Part shown: piece by piece, positions 33,518-42,525 of the stretch
Numbering within the stretch: position 1 is the first letter of the stretch
Layout: every line of letters begins with the position of its first letter
From: Paeniglutamicibacter psychrophenolicus
GTDB lineage: Bacteria; Actinomycetota; Actinomycetes; Actinomycetales; Micrococcaceae
Direction: 5' to 3'
Length of the DNA: 64,000 nucleotides
NCBI RefSeq assembly: GCF_017876575.1
Contig: NZ_JAGIOE010000001.1
Span: 4,072,443 to 4,136,442 of the forward strand
Notes under the pieces: generated by a model
What the model saw: the letters and a program-made list of their open reading frames with translations, nothing else
What the model was told of the DNA's origin: nothing
Databases searched by the model: none
Made by a program: the position numbers and the translations under genes

Positions 33518-35197
33518 CTATTGCGCCATCGGGATGCGCACGCCGCGGTCGCGGGCGACCTCGATGGCGCGCTCGTAGCCGGCATCCACGTGGCGGATCA
33601 CGCCCATGCCCGGGTCGTTGGTCAGCAGCGCCTCGAGCTTGGCCGCGGCCAGCTCGGTGCCATCGGCCAGCGAAACCTGTCCGGCGTGGATGGAACGGCC
33701 GATGCCGACGCCGCCGCCGTGGTGGATCGAGACCCAGGTGGCACCGGAGGCGGTGGCGGTCAGGGCGTTGAGCAGCGGCCAGTCGGCAATGGCGTCCGAG
33801 CCGTCCTTCATGGATTCGGTCTCGCGGTAGGGGGAGGCAACGGAGCCGGAGTCCAGGTGGTCGCGGCCGATGACGATCGGCGCGGAGACCTTGCCCTCGG
33901 CCACCAGCTGGTTGAACAGCAGGCCGGCCTTCTGGCGTTCGCCGTAGCCCAGCCAGCAGATGCGGGCCGGCAGGCCCTCGAATTCGACGTGCTCGGCCGC
34001 GGCATCGAGCCAGCGGTGCAGGTGCTCGTTTTCCGGGAAGAGTTCCTTCAGTGCCTCGTCGGTGACGCGGATGTCCTCCGGGTCGCCGGAGAGTGCCACC
34101 CAGCGGAACGGTCCCAGGCCCTCGCAGAAGAGCGGGCGGATGTAGGCCGGGACGAAGCCCGGGAATTCGAAGGCACGGTCGTAGCCGCCCTGGCGTGCCT
34201 CGTCGCGGATGGAGTTTCCGTAGTCGAAGACCTCGGCCCCGATGTCCTGGAAACCGACCATCGCCTCAACGTGGCGGGCCATGGAGACCTGGGCCTTCTT
34301 GGTGAAGCCCTCCGGATCGGCCTGTGCCTCGGCATCCCACTGCTCCAGGGTGTACTCGACCGGCAGGTAGGAAAGCGGGTCGTGTGCGGAGGTCTGGTCG
34401 GTGACGATGTCGATGGCCACTTCGCCGGCCTTCTGGCGGCGCAGCAATTCCGGGAAGACCTCGGCGGCGTTGCCGACATAGCCGACGGACAGCCCGCGGC
34501 CCTCGTTCTTCGCGGCGGTGACCTTGGCGATGGCCGCATCCAGGTCCAGCTCGACGTCGTCGAGGTAGCGCTTGCCCAGGCGGCGGCGCAGGCGGTCCTC
34601 GGAAACATCCACGATCAGGCAGGCACCGCCGTTGAGGGTGACGGCCAGCGGCTGGGCGCCGCCCATGCCGCCGCAGCCGCCGGTCAGGGTCAGGGTGTTG
34701 GCCAGGGTGCCGTTGAAGCGCTTGGCGCCGATGGCGGCGAAGGTCTCGTAGGTGCCCTGCAGGATGCCCTGGGTGCCGATGTAGATCCAGGACCCGGCGG
34801 TCATTTGGCCGTACATCATCAGGCCCTCGGCCTCGAGCTTGCGGAACTCGGGCCAGGTGGCCCAGTCGCCGACCAGGTTGGAGTTGGCGATCAGCACGCG
34901 CGGGGCCCACTTGTTGGTGCGGAACACGCCGACAGGCTTGCCGGACTGGACCAGCAGGGTCTCATCCTCTTCCAAATCGGTCAGGGTCTTGATAATTGCG
35001 TCGTAGGCTTCCCAGGAGCGGGCCGCGCGTCCGGTGCCGCCGTAGACGACCAGATCCTCGGGGCGCTCGGCGACCTCCGGGTCGAGGTTGTTCATCAGCA
35101 TGCGCAGCGGGGCCTCGGTCTGCCAGCTCTTGGCCGTCAGCTTGGTGCCGCGGGGGGCGCGGATGACGCGGGAGGGATCATGTCGGGTGAAGCTCAT
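33518..35197 (-). CDS. hutU: Urocanate hydratase
   Basis: The 559-residue product is a full-length HutU, which adds water to urocanate with a tightly bound NAD+ to give imidazolonepropionate. Visible family blocks are [50 protein letters not shown] (NAD-binding), [21 protein letters not shown] (with the conserved Cys), [13 protein letters not shown] and [17 protein letters not shown]. The ATG at 35197 has AAGGAG upstream. It is the first gene of the operon hutU, yjiH-like, M20, hutF, hutI. Confidence 0.97.
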   Translation of the reverse strand: MSFTRHDPSRVIRAPRGTKLTAKSWQTEAPLRMLMNNLDPEVAERPEDLVVYGGTGRAARSWEAYDAIIKTLTDLEEDETLLVQSGKPVGVFRTNKWAPRVLIANSNLVGDWATWPEFRKLEAEGLMMYGQMTAGSWIYIGTQGILQGTYETFAAIGAKRFNGTLANTLTLTGGCGGMGGAQPLAVTLNGGACLIVDVSEDRLRRRLGKRYLDDVELDLDAAIAKVTAAKNEGRGLSVGYVGNAAEVFPELLRRQKAGEVAIDIVTDQTSAHDPLSYLPVEYTLEQWDAEAQADPEGFTKKAQVSMARHVEAMVGFQDIGAEVFDYGNSIRDEARQGGYDRAFEFPGFVPAYIRPLFCEGLGPFRWVALSGDPEDIRVTDEALKELFPENEHLHRWLDAAAEHVEFEGLPARICWLGYGERQKAGLLFNQLVAEGKVSAPIVIGRDHLDSGSVASPYRETESMKDGSDAIADWPLLNALTATASGATWVSIHHGGGVGIGRSIHAGQVSLADGTELAAAKLEALLTNDPGMGVIRHVDAGYERAIEVARDRGVRIPMAQ

Positions 35198-35293
35198 GGG
35201 TTTGTTCTCCTTGCCGGTGATACTGAAATGTGGTGTTGTTTGAGGAAATTCTTATGGGCGGTTGGTGGTTGTGCTGCCGGATTCGCCCCGGGT

Positions 35294-35980
35294 TCAGCTG
35301 CCGACGGCGGCACCCAGGAGAGCCCGGGCCTCGGCGGCGACCAGTTGTCCGATGCGCTCGATCTCCGCCGGATTCATCCGGTAGCTGGGTGCGACCACGG
35401 ATATCGCGGCCACCGGCCCGTCCAGCTCTGCAGCTCCGGTTGCCCCGAATTGCCGCAGCGGAGCGGCGATGGCGGTCACATCGGCTTCAACTCCCTTGTC
35501 GGAGACCGCATAGCCGGATTCCGGGGTTTTTCCGGCGAAGACGAGGCCCAGGCTGGAGCCCTTCAACGGCACGCTGCGGCCCACCCAGGAGGCGTGGCGC
35601 ACCGAGTGGGTGCCCTCGGCGATGGCCAGGTACACGGCGTGATCGCTACCGGTGCCGTGGTGGCCGCGCACCGAAAGGTAGGCTGATTCACCCGTCGCAT
35701 CGACCAGGCGCTGCAGGGCCGGGGCGGCCAGGTGGATCAGCGATTCGTGGCTCAGCGCCTGGGCGCCAAGCTGGACCAGGCGCAGTCCCGGCCGATACTC
35801 GCCCACCTCGTCCTTGCGAACGAAGCCGCTGTTTTCCAGGGTGCGCAGCAGGCGCAGTGCGGTGGACGCGGAGAGCTCGGTGCCCCTGGCAACCTCAGCC
35901 AGCGTTACCGCCCCGGCATCGCAGACGGCGCCCAGCAACTGCAGTGCCCGCTCCACGGTGCGTGTAGACGGTTCCGCCAC
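35294..35980 (-). CDS. IclR-family regulator of the hut genes
   Basis: The 228-residue product has the IclR winged helix at the N-terminus (TVERALQLLGAVCDAGAVTL, ASTALRLLRTLENSGFVRKD) and a GAF-like ligand domain ending near LVAAEARALLG. The start is GTG at 35980, chosen for the strong GGAGG 6 nt upstream; longer frames lack a site. It stands 96 bp before hutU and is divergent from hutH, with a palindrome in between. It probably controls both hut transcripts in response to urocanate or histidine, though the ligand is inference. Confidence 0.88.
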   Translation of the reverse strand: MAEPSTRTVERALQLLGAVCDAGAVTLAEVARGTELSASTALRLLRTLENSGFVRKDEVGEYRPGLRLVQLGAQALSHESLIHLAAPALQRLVDATGESAYLSVRGHHGTGSDHAVYLAIAEGTHSVRHASWVGRSVPLKGSSLGLVFAGKTPESGYAVSDKGVEADVTAIAAPLRQFGATGAAELDGPVAAISVVAPSYRMNPAEIERIGQLVAAEARALLGAAVGS

Positions 35981-36089
35981 GGTTATCCTCCATCTGGGTG
36001 GTTCTTGCTTGAAAGTGTTGGCTTGAGAGGCCATCTGGCACCCCTGGACAAAATTCAAACGTCCGGGGGCTTGCCCCAAAGCCAGTGAT

Positions 36090-36110
36090 GCGTTTCACTT
36101 ATTGAAACGC
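36090..36110. promoter_or_regulatory. Palindromic operator between IclR gene and hutH
   Basis: GCGTTTCA (36090-36097) and TGAAACGC (36103-36110) form a perfect 8-bp inverted repeat around CTTAT. It lies 110 bp before the IclR start and 82 bp before hutH. IclR dimers usually bind short palindromes of this size, so it is a good site for the adjacent regulator. Confidence 0.65.
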
Positions 36111-36191
36111 TAATTTCATCCTTTGGCAAGTGTTCGCGAGATTTGGCTCACACGAAACCACGGAAACCGACCCCTGTGAGAAGGAAACACC

Positions 36192-37775
36192 ATGAACGCC
36201 AGCATCACCCTGTCAAGCGACAGCATCACCATTTCAACCGGCGCACTGCGCCCGCAGGACGTCGTGGCCGTTGCACGCCACGACGCGAAGGTGGAACTGG
36301 GCGCCGAGGCCCTGGCTGCCATCGAGTCTTCCCGCGCCGTCATCGAGGATCTGGTCAGCGACACCGTCCCGCACTACGGCGTGTCCACCGGCTTCGGTGC
36401 GCTGGCCACCAAGCAGATCCCGATTGAATTGCGCGCCCAATTGCAGCGCTCGTTGATCCGTTCGCACGCTGCCTCGTCCGGCGCCGAGGTGCCGCGCGAA
36501 GTGGTCCGCGCACTGATGCTCAACCGCATCTCCACCCTGGCCACCGGCCGCACCGGAGTCCGCCCGGTCGTGGCCTCCACCTACGTGGATATCCTCAATG
36601 CCGGAATCACCCCGGTCATCGGCGAATATGGGTCACTGGGCTGCTCCGGGGACCTGGCTCCGCTCTCGCACGCCGCGCTGCTGCTGATGGGCGAAGGCCC
36701 GGTCCGCAACGCCGAAGGCGTGGCCATGGACGCCTCCGAGGCCTTGGCGGCCGCAGGGATCGAACCGGTGGTGCTGGCCGAGAAGGAGGGCCTGGCCCTG
36801 GTCAACGGCACCGACGGAATGCTCGGCATGCTGCTGATAGCCGCCGCCGATCTGCACGCATTGGTGAGCATCGCCGATATTTCCGCCGCCATGAGCGTCG
36901 AGGGCCTGCTGGGCACCGATGCCGTCTTCGCACAGGACCTGCACGCCCTGCGCCCACACCCGGGCCAGCGCGACTCGGCCGCCAACATGCGCAACGTACT
37001 GGCCGGCTCGACGCTGATTGAGGAGCAGAAGGCCGGTGCCCACAAGTTCACCCGCGTACAGGATGCCTATTCGCTGCGCTGCGCCCCACAGGTGCACGGA
37101 GCGGTGCGCGCCACGCTGGCCCACGCCGAATCGGTGGCCGCGATCGAGCTGGCTTCGGCCATCGACAACCCCGTGGTCACCCACGACGGCCGGGTGGAAT
37201 CCAACGGCAACTTCCACGGCGCCCCCGTCGGCTACGTGCTGGACTTCCTGGCCATCGCGGTCGCCGATTTGGCCTCGATCTCCGAACGCCGCACCGACCG
37301 TTTCCTGGACAAGGCCCGCAACCACGGCCTGAACGCCTTCCTGGCCGACGACCCGGGCGTCGACTCCGGCCACATGATCGCCCAGTACACCGCTGCCGGC
37401 ATCGTCTCGGAGCTCAAGCGCCTGGCCGTTCCGGCCTCGGTGGACTCGATCCCCTCCTCCGCCATGCAGGAAGACCACGTGTCCATGGGCTGGCACGCGG
37501 GGCTGAAGCTGCGCAAGGGCATCGACGGACTGGCCCGCGTGCTGGCCATCGAGCTGCTCACCAGCGCCCGCGCGCTGGACATGCGCGACGGCGGGTTGGA
37601 GTCCTCCAAGTCCTCCCCCGTGATCACCGCGGTGCGCGAAGCCATCCGCACCAAGGTCGAAGGCCCGGGCACCGACCGCTTCCTCTCCCCCGAGATCGAG
37701 TCCGTGTTCCAGCTGGTGGTTGACGGTTCGCTGCTCGCTGCAGCCAACTCGGCGCTCGACGCCCCGCTGGCCTAA
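36192..37775 (+). CDS. hutH: Histidine ammonia-lyase
   Basis: The 527-residue product is a full-length HutH, which deaminates histidine to urocanate. The MIO electrophile forms from three residues in YGSLGCSGDLAPLSH: here Cys151-Ser152-Gly153, where many homologues have Ala-Ser-Gly. Cys is accepted at this place in the family pattern. Other blocks are YGVSTGFGALATKQIP, RVQDAYSLRCAPQVHG, ESNGNFHGAPVG and PSSAMQEDHVSMG. AAGGAA precedes the ATG. It is divergent from the rest of the pathway and its TAA overlaps the hutD ATG by one base. Confidence 0.97.
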   Translation: MNASITLSSDSITISTGALRPQDVVAVARHDAKVELGAEALAAIESSRAVIEDLVSDTVPHYGVSTGFGALATKQIPIELRAQLQRSLIRSHAASSGAEVPREVVRALMLNRISTLATGRTGVRPVVASTYVDILNAGITPVIGEYGSLGCSGDLAPLSHAALLLMGEGPVRNAEGVAMDASEALAAAGIEPVVLAEKEGLALVNGTDGMLGMLLIAAADLHALVSIADISAAMSVEGLLGTDAVFAQDLHALRPHPGQRDSAANMRNVLAGSTLIEEQKAGAHKFTRVQDAYSLRCAPQVHGAVRATLAHAESVAAIELASAIDNPVVTHDGRVESNGNFHGAPVGYVLDFLAIAVADLASISERRTDRFLDKARNHGLNAFLADDPGVDSGHMIAQYTAAGIVSELKRLAVPASVDSIPSSAMQEDHVSMGWHAGLKLRKGIDGLARVLAIELLTSARALDMRDGGLESSKSSPVITAVREAIRTKVEGPGTDRFLSPEIESVFQLVVDGSLLAAANSALDAPLA

Positions 37776-38425
37776 TGCCCGCGTCCCCATCCACCCCGGA
37801 CCGGGGCACGGGCACCAAAGGGACCCGCGCCCTGGCTCCCGGGACTGTCATCGCCTATTCCGGGCTCCGGCCCGTCCCGTGGCGCAACGGCGGCGGGGTC
37901 ACCCGGCAGATCGCGGCCGGCCGACTGGATTCCTCCGGCAACCCGGAGGAATCCACCGGGGATGACTGGAGCTGGCGACTGAGCATTGCCGATGTCCGCG
38001 AGTCGGGGGATTTCTCCGTCTTCACCGGGATGGCGCGGATCTTGACCGTCATCGAGGGCGCGGGCATGGTGCTGTGCACCGACGGGATCGAGCGGCGGCT
38101 GGAACGCTACGCTCCGTATGGCTTCGACGGAGCGGCCACCACCAGTGCGACATTGCCCGGGGGACCGATTCGGGACTTCAACCTGATCACCCGCAACGGA
38201 TCGGTGCATGGGCGCGTTGGGCTTGTGGAGCTGGTGCCGGGGCATCCGCTGCCGCTCACCGGAGGCAGCCTCGGCGTGCTTCTGGCGGGCACGGCCACAC
38301 TGCTGGCGGACGGCCACCGCCGCCATGAGCTGGAACGCTACGACACCGTCGTGGGCGGAGGGGAATCCGCACCCGTCCTGGAAGGCCGCGGCTCCATGGC
38401 CGTGGTCTGCCTGACCCCGGCATAG
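37775..38425 (+). CDS. hutD: HutD-family protein, first copy
   Basis: The 216-residue product belongs to the HutD/Ves cupin-like family: LRPVPWRNGGGVTRQIA near the N-terminus, WSWRLSIADVRESGDFSVF, RILTVIEGAGMVL, RDFNLITRNG and GRGSMAVVCL. Family proteins bind small carboxylates such as formylglutamate or urocanate and are thought to tune histidine degradation. Translation is coupled to hutH (TAATG). A second, more diverged HutD lies 800 bp downstream, beyond a LysE-type exporter gene. Confidence 0.88.
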   Translation: MPASPSTPDRGTGTKGTRALAPGTVIAYSGLRPVPWRNGGGVTRQIAAGRLDSSGNPEESTGDDWSWRLSIADVRESGDFSVFTGMARILTVIEGAGMVLCTDGIERRLERYAPYGFDGAATTSATLPGGPIRDFNLITRNGSVHGRVGLVELVPGHPLPLTGGSLGVLLAGTATLLADGHRRHELERYDTVVGGGESAPVLEGRGSMAVVCLTPA

Positions 38426-38563
38426 CCCACGGCGGGGCCGGTGCCCCTGCGAGGTACCGGCCGGCCGTGCCGGGCGCCGTCGGGATGTGGGCGCGGCCCC
38501 AGGCCGCGAGATCGCCCGCGTCAAATTGGCGCGGGCAGGTGTCTGGCCCGGATAATTTCTTCC

Positions 38564-39220
38564 ATGCCGTCTTCTTCCGTCCTGGGTTTCGCCGGGGTTG
38601 CCCTGGTCGTGGTGCTGGCCCCCGGTCCCGACACCTTCCTTGCCCTTCGCTATGCCCTGAACCGTCCACGCAACGGGATCGCCGCCGCGCTGGGGATGAT
38701 GGTCTCCATCATGGGTTGGGCGGCATTGGCGGGGCTGGGCGTGGCGGCACTGTTGCAGACCTACCCGGCCATCCACCAAGCCATCGCCATCGTCGGCGGC
38801 GCGTACCTGCTCTACCTGGGCCTCGGGTCGCTGATCAAGGCCAAGTTCCTGGCCGGAGCCACGGCGGCGACCGCACGCACGACCACGCGATCGGCAACGG
38901 TTCCCGGGACCGAATACACGATCATCCAATCCATCCGTGCCGGCGTGATTTCTTCGGCATTGAACCCGAAGCTGGGCCTGCTGTTCCTGGCGTTGATGCC
39001 ACCATTCATACCCGCCGGCTCGAACATGCTCGGCTCCGCCATGATCCTCGGTGCCATCTTTGCGGCCATGGGATTTGCCTACCTGGCCGTCCTGACGGCC
39101 ATCGCCGCCCGGGCCATGGCATGGTTCAAGAGCCCGACCGTGGGCATCTGGCTCGAGCGGGTGTCCTCCGCAGCCCTGGCCATCATGGGCGTCGTGGTGC
39201 TCATCGGGGCCTTCCTCTAG
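38564..39220 (+). CDS. LysE/RhtB-family amino-acid exporter
   Basis: The 218-residue product has five to six hydrophobic segments and LysE-family motifs: VLAPGPDTFLALRYALN near the N-terminus, GMMVSIMGWAALAGLGVAAL, GGAYLLYLGLGSL and SALNPKLGLLFLALMPPFI. It exports amino acids or related compounds. The ATG at 38564 was chosen because the family begins with this short hydrophobic N-terminus; TTTCTTCC upstream is a poor ribosome site. Its place between two hutD genes suggests overflow export of histidine or glutamate, which is inference. Confidence 0.85.
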   Translation: MPSSSVLGFAGVALVVVLAPGPDTFLALRYALNRPRNGIAAALGMMVSIMGWAALAGLGVAALLQTYPAIHQAIAIVGGAYLLYLGLGSLIKAKFLAGATAATARTTTRSATVPGTEYTIIQSIRAGVISSALNPKLGLLFLALMPPFIPAGSNMLGSAMILGAIFAAMGFAYLAVLTAIAARAMAWFKSPTVGIWLERVSSAALAIMGVVVLIGAFL

Positions 39221-39239
39221 CCCCATTAGACTTCTTCCC

Positions 39240-39845
39240 ATGACAACCACGAACCGCGCGCTGGCCACCGGCACCGTCTTGCATCTTGCAGATTCCCCCA
39301 AACGGAAATGGGCCCACGGCGACGTGCGGGAAATTGCCGCCGGAAGGTTGGGCCCGGATGCCGGCTTGCTGCCTGCCGAAGGCAGCCATTGGAATTGGCG
39401 CCTGAGCGTCGCCTCGATCGAGCGCGCCGGGGAGTTCACTCCCTATGATGGATTCGACCGCACGCTGACAGTGATTTCCGGGGAGCTGCTCGAACTGACC
39501 GTCGACGGCGCCGCCCAGGCGGTGGAGGCCCTGCGTCCCTTGAGGTTCTCCGGCGGCAGCGCGGTCAAAGCCGCGCTGCCCACCGGTGAGGTGCTGGCGC
39601 TGAACCTGATCACCCGTACCGGATCGGTGCGAGGCAGCGTGCGCATCGTGGAGCTGTCCAAGAAGCGCGAGCAGCATCTGTTCGGCGCCCAGTTCGGCGT
39701 GCTGCTGCAGGGCAGGGCCGTCGTGCGGCACGCCGACACCGAAGAGCCGCTGGAACTGCGCGACACCGTCATTGGCGGCGAGGAGGACTCCCCGCGAATT
39801 TCCGGCCGCGGCTTCATGGCCGTGGTGTCACTGGATCTTCCATAG
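39240..39845 (+). CDS. HutD-family protein, second copy
   Basis: The 201-residue product shares the HutD frame: WNWRLSVASIERAGEFTPYD, RTLTVISGELLEL, LALNLITRTGSVRGSV, FGVLLQGRAVV and RGFMAVVSLD. The N-terminal motif differs from copy one: PWRNGGGVTRQIA is replaced by RKWAHGDVREIA, so the conserved WRNG-type segment is lost. That change may alter ligand binding. It starts 19 bp after the exporter gene and probably shares its message. Confidence 0.82.
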   Translation: MTTTNRALATGTVLHLADSPKRKWAHGDVREIAAGRLGPDAGLLPAEGSHWNWRLSVASIERAGEFTPYDGFDRTLTVISGELLELTVDGAAQAVEALRPLRFSGGSAVKAALPTGEVLALNLITRTGSVRGSVRIVELSKKREQHLFGAQFGVLLQGRAVVRHADTEEPLELRDTVIGGEEDSPRISGRGFMAVVSLDLP

Positions 39846-39908
39846 TTCCTGGCCCGGGCAACGGCGGCGTTGCCCGGGGCCGTCGGCGAACGCCGACCGG
39901 GTCTTGGA

Positions 39909-40172
39909 CTACTTGGTGAGGCCCGGCGAGACCGGCACGAATTCGATGGCGTTCTTGCGGTGGATCTTCACCGGCGAGCGCGAGAAGCCCTTGGCGTCCA
40001 TGTTGTTCCCCAGGCGGAAATCTGCCAGGGCAGCGTCATAGAGCTCGTTCATCCGGCGACCGCTGACCTCTTCCTGGGTCCCGTCGGCGAAGGTGACCGT
40101 CAGGGTCATCTTTTCGGGAAAGTGCCGGTTCATCCGAACAAATCCGTCGGAGTCCTGCTTGAGGTTGATCAT
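39909..40172 (-). CDS. Small conserved-looking protein of unknown function
   Basis: The 87-residue product begins MINLKQDSDGFVRMNRHFPE, with TLTVTFADGTQEEVSGRRMN in the middle and HRKNAIEFVPVSPG at the end. It has no membrane segment or signal peptide. The ATG at 40172 (the second in-frame ATG) is favoured by AAGGA 5 nt upstream. Alternating hydrophobic strands suggest a small beta-rich fold. I do not recognise a family. Confidence 0.55.
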   Translation of the reverse strand: MINLKQDSDGFVRMNRHFPEKMTLTVTFADGTQEEVSGRRMNELYDAALADFRLGNNMDAKGFSRSPVKIHRKNAIEFVPVSPGLTK

Positions 40173-40275
40173 GTGCATCCTTCAGTCGATAGCGTGTGTC
40201 CCCCAAGTCTTCACCATGCCCCGCCGATTTCTGCGGCGCCTTGCATTGCAACGGCAAGTTTTTCGCGCCGGCCCT

Positions 40276-40539
40276 TCAGGCCAGGTGCGCAGCCAACGCC
40301 TCACGCATGATCTCGGAACGGGTCTTGTGTTCCTTCCTTGCCCGGGCGTCGATGGTTCCCAGCTCCTCCACGGTCAGCCGCACCGGGACCACCTGTGACG
40401 GCAGGGCCCCACGACCGGGTCGACCGCGCCCACGTTTCTTGAGGGTCTGCACGTTGTATCCGCGCTCAGCTTCTGCTGCCCAGGCCTCTATTTGATCCTC
40501 GGAGACCGGAACCCCATTGATCGTCTCGCGCTCGCTCAT
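40276..40539 (-). CDS. Ribbon-helix-helix (CopG-like) protein
   Basis: The 87-residue product has a polar N-terminal half with a basic linker (LKKRGRGRPGRG) and a C-terminal ribbon-helix-helix: VVPVRLTVEELGTIDARARK then EHKTRSEIMREALAAHL. Such proteins bind DNA as dimers through the beta ribbon and are often antitoxins. The minus-strand gene downstream (39909-40172) has no toxin fold that I recognise, so pairing is doubtful. It may be a stand-alone regulator. Confidence 0.7.
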   Translation of the reverse strand: MSERETINGVPVSEDQIEAWAAEAERGYNVQTLKKRGRGRPGRGALPSQVVPVRLTVEELGTIDARARKEHKTRSEIMREALAAHLA

Positions 40540-40623
40540 ACGAATATCGTCATACGGAAAGATCGTTGCTGGAAGGTTTGCACCAGCCAGGCCCAGCTTC
40601 GCCCCAAGCGACCCGTGCAGGTG

Positions 40624-41016
40624 TCAGGGTTCGGGCGCATCCCAGGGCATGACACACCGGGATCGGCAGTCTTCCTGTCTCTTGCCCGGCCACTGGGTGC
40701 CAAAGGAACGGTTGCAGGGACAGCGGTTCGGGGTGTTCGGGTTACCGATGACTCGGAAGCGCGGCGGCTTGATGCGCGCGCTGTAGTCGAGGGTGGCGGA
40801 GGGCAGCAGCGCCGCGGCACTGTCGCTGACGACCAGCTCGGCCCCCGGGCAGCCATAGACGACGTCCCGCGGCCCGCCGGTTTCGAGGGTGAACACGTAG
40901 GTGTCCCCGCAGCAACCTCCGGGTTCGACATCGATCCGCACGGTCCCGCCGAGGGCCTCCAACTGCAGGATGGCCGCCGGGGTGACGCGGAAGGGAGGGA
41001 ACACGGTTTCGCTCAT
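40624..41016 (-). CDS. HesB/IscA-like iron-sulfur protein
   Basis: The 130-residue product follows the A-type carrier layout: VTPAAILQLEALGG, RIDVEPGGCCGDTYVFTLE, YSARIKPPRFRVIGNPN, then NRCPCNRSFG. The last matches the CGCGxSF Cys pair of IscA, with Cys99 and Cys101, and Cys35-Cys36 sit near the usual first Cys. A 25-residue tail adds two more Cys (EDCRSRCVMPW). It may carry Fe-S clusters or iron in the cytoplasm. The ATG at 41016 begins the homology. It is divergent from the HicB-like gene, with a compact palindromic promoter between. Confidence 0.75.
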   Translation of the reverse strand: MSETVFPPFRVTPAAILQLEALGGTVRIDVEPGGCCGDTYVFTLETGGPRDVVYGCPGAELVVSDSAAALLPSATLDYSARIKPPRFRVIGNPNTPNRCPCNRSFGTQWPGKRQEDCRSRCVMPWDAPEP

Positions 41017-41107
41017 GCCCGCCAGCCTTGACACCGCTGCCACGGGACCCCCCTGCCTCGCCACCCCGAGGCCAACATGCATGACACCAATTTGTTGGCG
41101 CAAGTCA

Positions 41108-41142
41108 TTGACGTGACGTCATTGTGGTGTCACTCTGACATT
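41108..41142 (+). promoter_or_regulatory. Compact promoter/operator of the HicB-like gene
   Basis: TTGACG (41108-41113) is followed after 17 nt by CACTCT, a weak -10, which ends only 6 nt before the GTG start, so the message is probably leaderless. TGACGTCA is a perfect palindrome overlapping the spacer, and GTGAC (41113-41117) pairs with GTCAC (41129-41133). Autoregulation by the RHH protein is a reasonable guess. Confidence 0.45.
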
Positions 41143-41658
41143 GTGAATGTTTCCCGTTACGTCAAGAACCTGCAGAACCAGCTCTCTGCGGCCGCCCAGG
41201 CATCGGGCGACGAGGCCCAGGCCGTCGCCGAACGGCTGGCCCCGACGCTTGATGCCTCCCTCAGGCTGCTGCTGCTTGAGGTCCTCTCGGACGCCGCCGC
41301 AGAAATCACCACCGACCTGGCACCGGGCTCGGTCGATGTGCGCCTGCGCGGCGCCGACCCCGAATTCGTCGTCACCGCTCCCCCTGCGGCTTCCCCCGGT
41401 TCCGCCGACCACGAATCCTCCCCGGCCGAACCCTCGTTGCCGGAACCGGGCCAGGACGCCGATTCGGCGACCTCGCGCCTGACCCTGCGGCTGCCAGAAG
41501 GCCTCAAGGCCCAGGTCGAGGCCGCCGCCGCGCGCGAGGGCCTCTCGGTCAACACGTGGCTGGTGCGTGCCGTCTCGGCCACGCTCACCACCCCTCCCGG
41601 GGCCGCAGCACAGCGCCCGAGGAACTCCGGCCACCGTTTCACCGGCTGGGTCAGTTAG
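41143..41658 (+). CDS. HicB-like ribbon-helix-helix protein
   Basis: The 171-residue product has a helical N-terminus (VNVSRYVKNLQNQLSAAAQA), then EVLSDAAAEITTDLAPGSVD and VRLRGADPEFVVTAPP. A Pro/Ser/Glu-rich linker follows, and the end is a ribbon-helix-helix of the HicB antitoxin type (LTLRLPEGLKAQVEAAAARE, SVNTWLVRAV). No HicA toxin is adjacent. Instead it is 9 bp before a DUF4097 gene, a pairing I know from other actinobacteria. The start is GTG with no Shine-Dalgarno, consistent with a leaderless message. Confidence 0.8.
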   Translation: MNVSRYVKNLQNQLSAAAQASGDEAQAVAERLAPTLDASLRLLLLEVLSDAAAEITTDLAPGSVDVRLRGADPEFVVTAPPAASPGSADHESSPAEPSLPEPGQDADSATSRLTLRLPEGLKAQVEAAAAREGLSVNTWLVRAVSATLTTPPGAAAQRPRNSGHRFTGWVS

Positions 41659-41667
41659 GACAACGCC

Positions 41668-42525
41668 ATGCACACCTTCCAGCCATCGGGCCCGGTCACC
41701 GCCTCCATCGACCTGTCCATGGGCAACATCCGCATTCTCGCCGGCGACGGCGAGGTCCTCACCGTGCGGGTTGAGCCGTCCAACCCCGCCAAGGCCGCCG
41801 ATGTCCGCTCGGCCGAGTCCACCGTCGTCGACTTTTCCGGCAACCGGCTGGAAGTCACCCAGCCCAAGTCGCTGCGCACCTACACGTGGTTCAGCTCCGG
41901 CAGCTCCATCGAACTCACCGTCCACCTTCCTTCCGGCTCCCGCGTCGGGGCAAGCACCGCCTACGGGGACATCCGCACAGAGGGGGCCCTCGGGCCCTCG
42001 AGCCTCAAGACCTCCTACGGGGACATCGCGGTGGAGCAAGGCGAGGACCTGCGGCTGCGCACCGCCTACGGGAAGGTGGAACTGGACCGCGGCACCGGAC
42101 ACACCGACATCCGCGGCGGGAAGGTCCGCGTGGGGCAGCTCGACGGTACCGCCGCGATCAGGAGCGCCGAGCACGGCACCCACGTGGGCCTGGCCACCGG
42201 CGACCTGCGGATAGCCTCCTCCTACGGCGACATCGAGGTCGACAGCGCCCTGGCAACCGTCGTGGCCAAGACCGCCTACGGGAAGGTGCGCATCCACGAT
42301 GCGCTGCGCGGGGCCATCGACATGCGCAGTTCCTACGGCGAGCTGGAACTCGGCATCCGCGAGGGCAGCGCGGCCTGGCTGGATCTGGAGACCGGCCACG
42401 GCACCGTGCGCAACAACCTCACCGCCACCGGTTCGGTTCCCGGGGATTCGGCAGACACCCTGCGGGTCACCGGCCGTACGTCCCACGGCGACATCACCAT
42501 CGTCCGTGCCCGCCCGGTGTGCTGA
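41668..42525 (+). CDS. DUF4097 beta-strand-repeat protein
   Basis: The 285-residue product is built of repeated short beta strands. The motif [A/S]YG-[D/K]-[I/V/L] recurs about every 16-25 residues (TAYGDI, TSYGDI, TAYGKV, SSYGDI, TAYGKV, SSYGEL), as expected for a right-handed beta-helix or beta-solenoid. No signal peptide or membrane segment is present, so it should be cytoplasmic. Function is unknown; related proteins are called putative adhesins without good evidence. It is co-transcribed with the HicB-like gene. Confidence 0.82.
   Translation: MHTFQPSGPVTASIDLSMGNIRILAGDGEVLTVRVEPSNPAKAADVRSAESTVVDFSGNRLEVTQPKSLRTYTWFSSGSSIELTVHLPSGSRVGASTAYGDIRTEGALGPSSLKTSYGDIAVEQGEDLRLRTAYGKVELDRGTGHTDIRGGKVRVGQLDGTAAIRSAEHGTHVGLATGDLRIASSYGDIEVDSALATVVAKTAYGKVRIHDALRGAIDMRSSYGELELGIREGSAAWLDLETGHGTVRNNLTATGSVPGDSADTLRVTGRTSHGDITIVRARPVC

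Noticed and set aside
33488-35686. Plus-strand open frame of 732 codons opposite hutU and the IclR gene
   Set aside because: It is antisense to hutU, whose protein family is unmistakable; the frame is open only because of high-GC codon bias.
39909-40539. Toxin-antitoxin module made of the RHH protein and the 87-residue protein
   Set aside because: The 87-residue protein has no recognisable toxin motif and the genes are about 100 bp apart.
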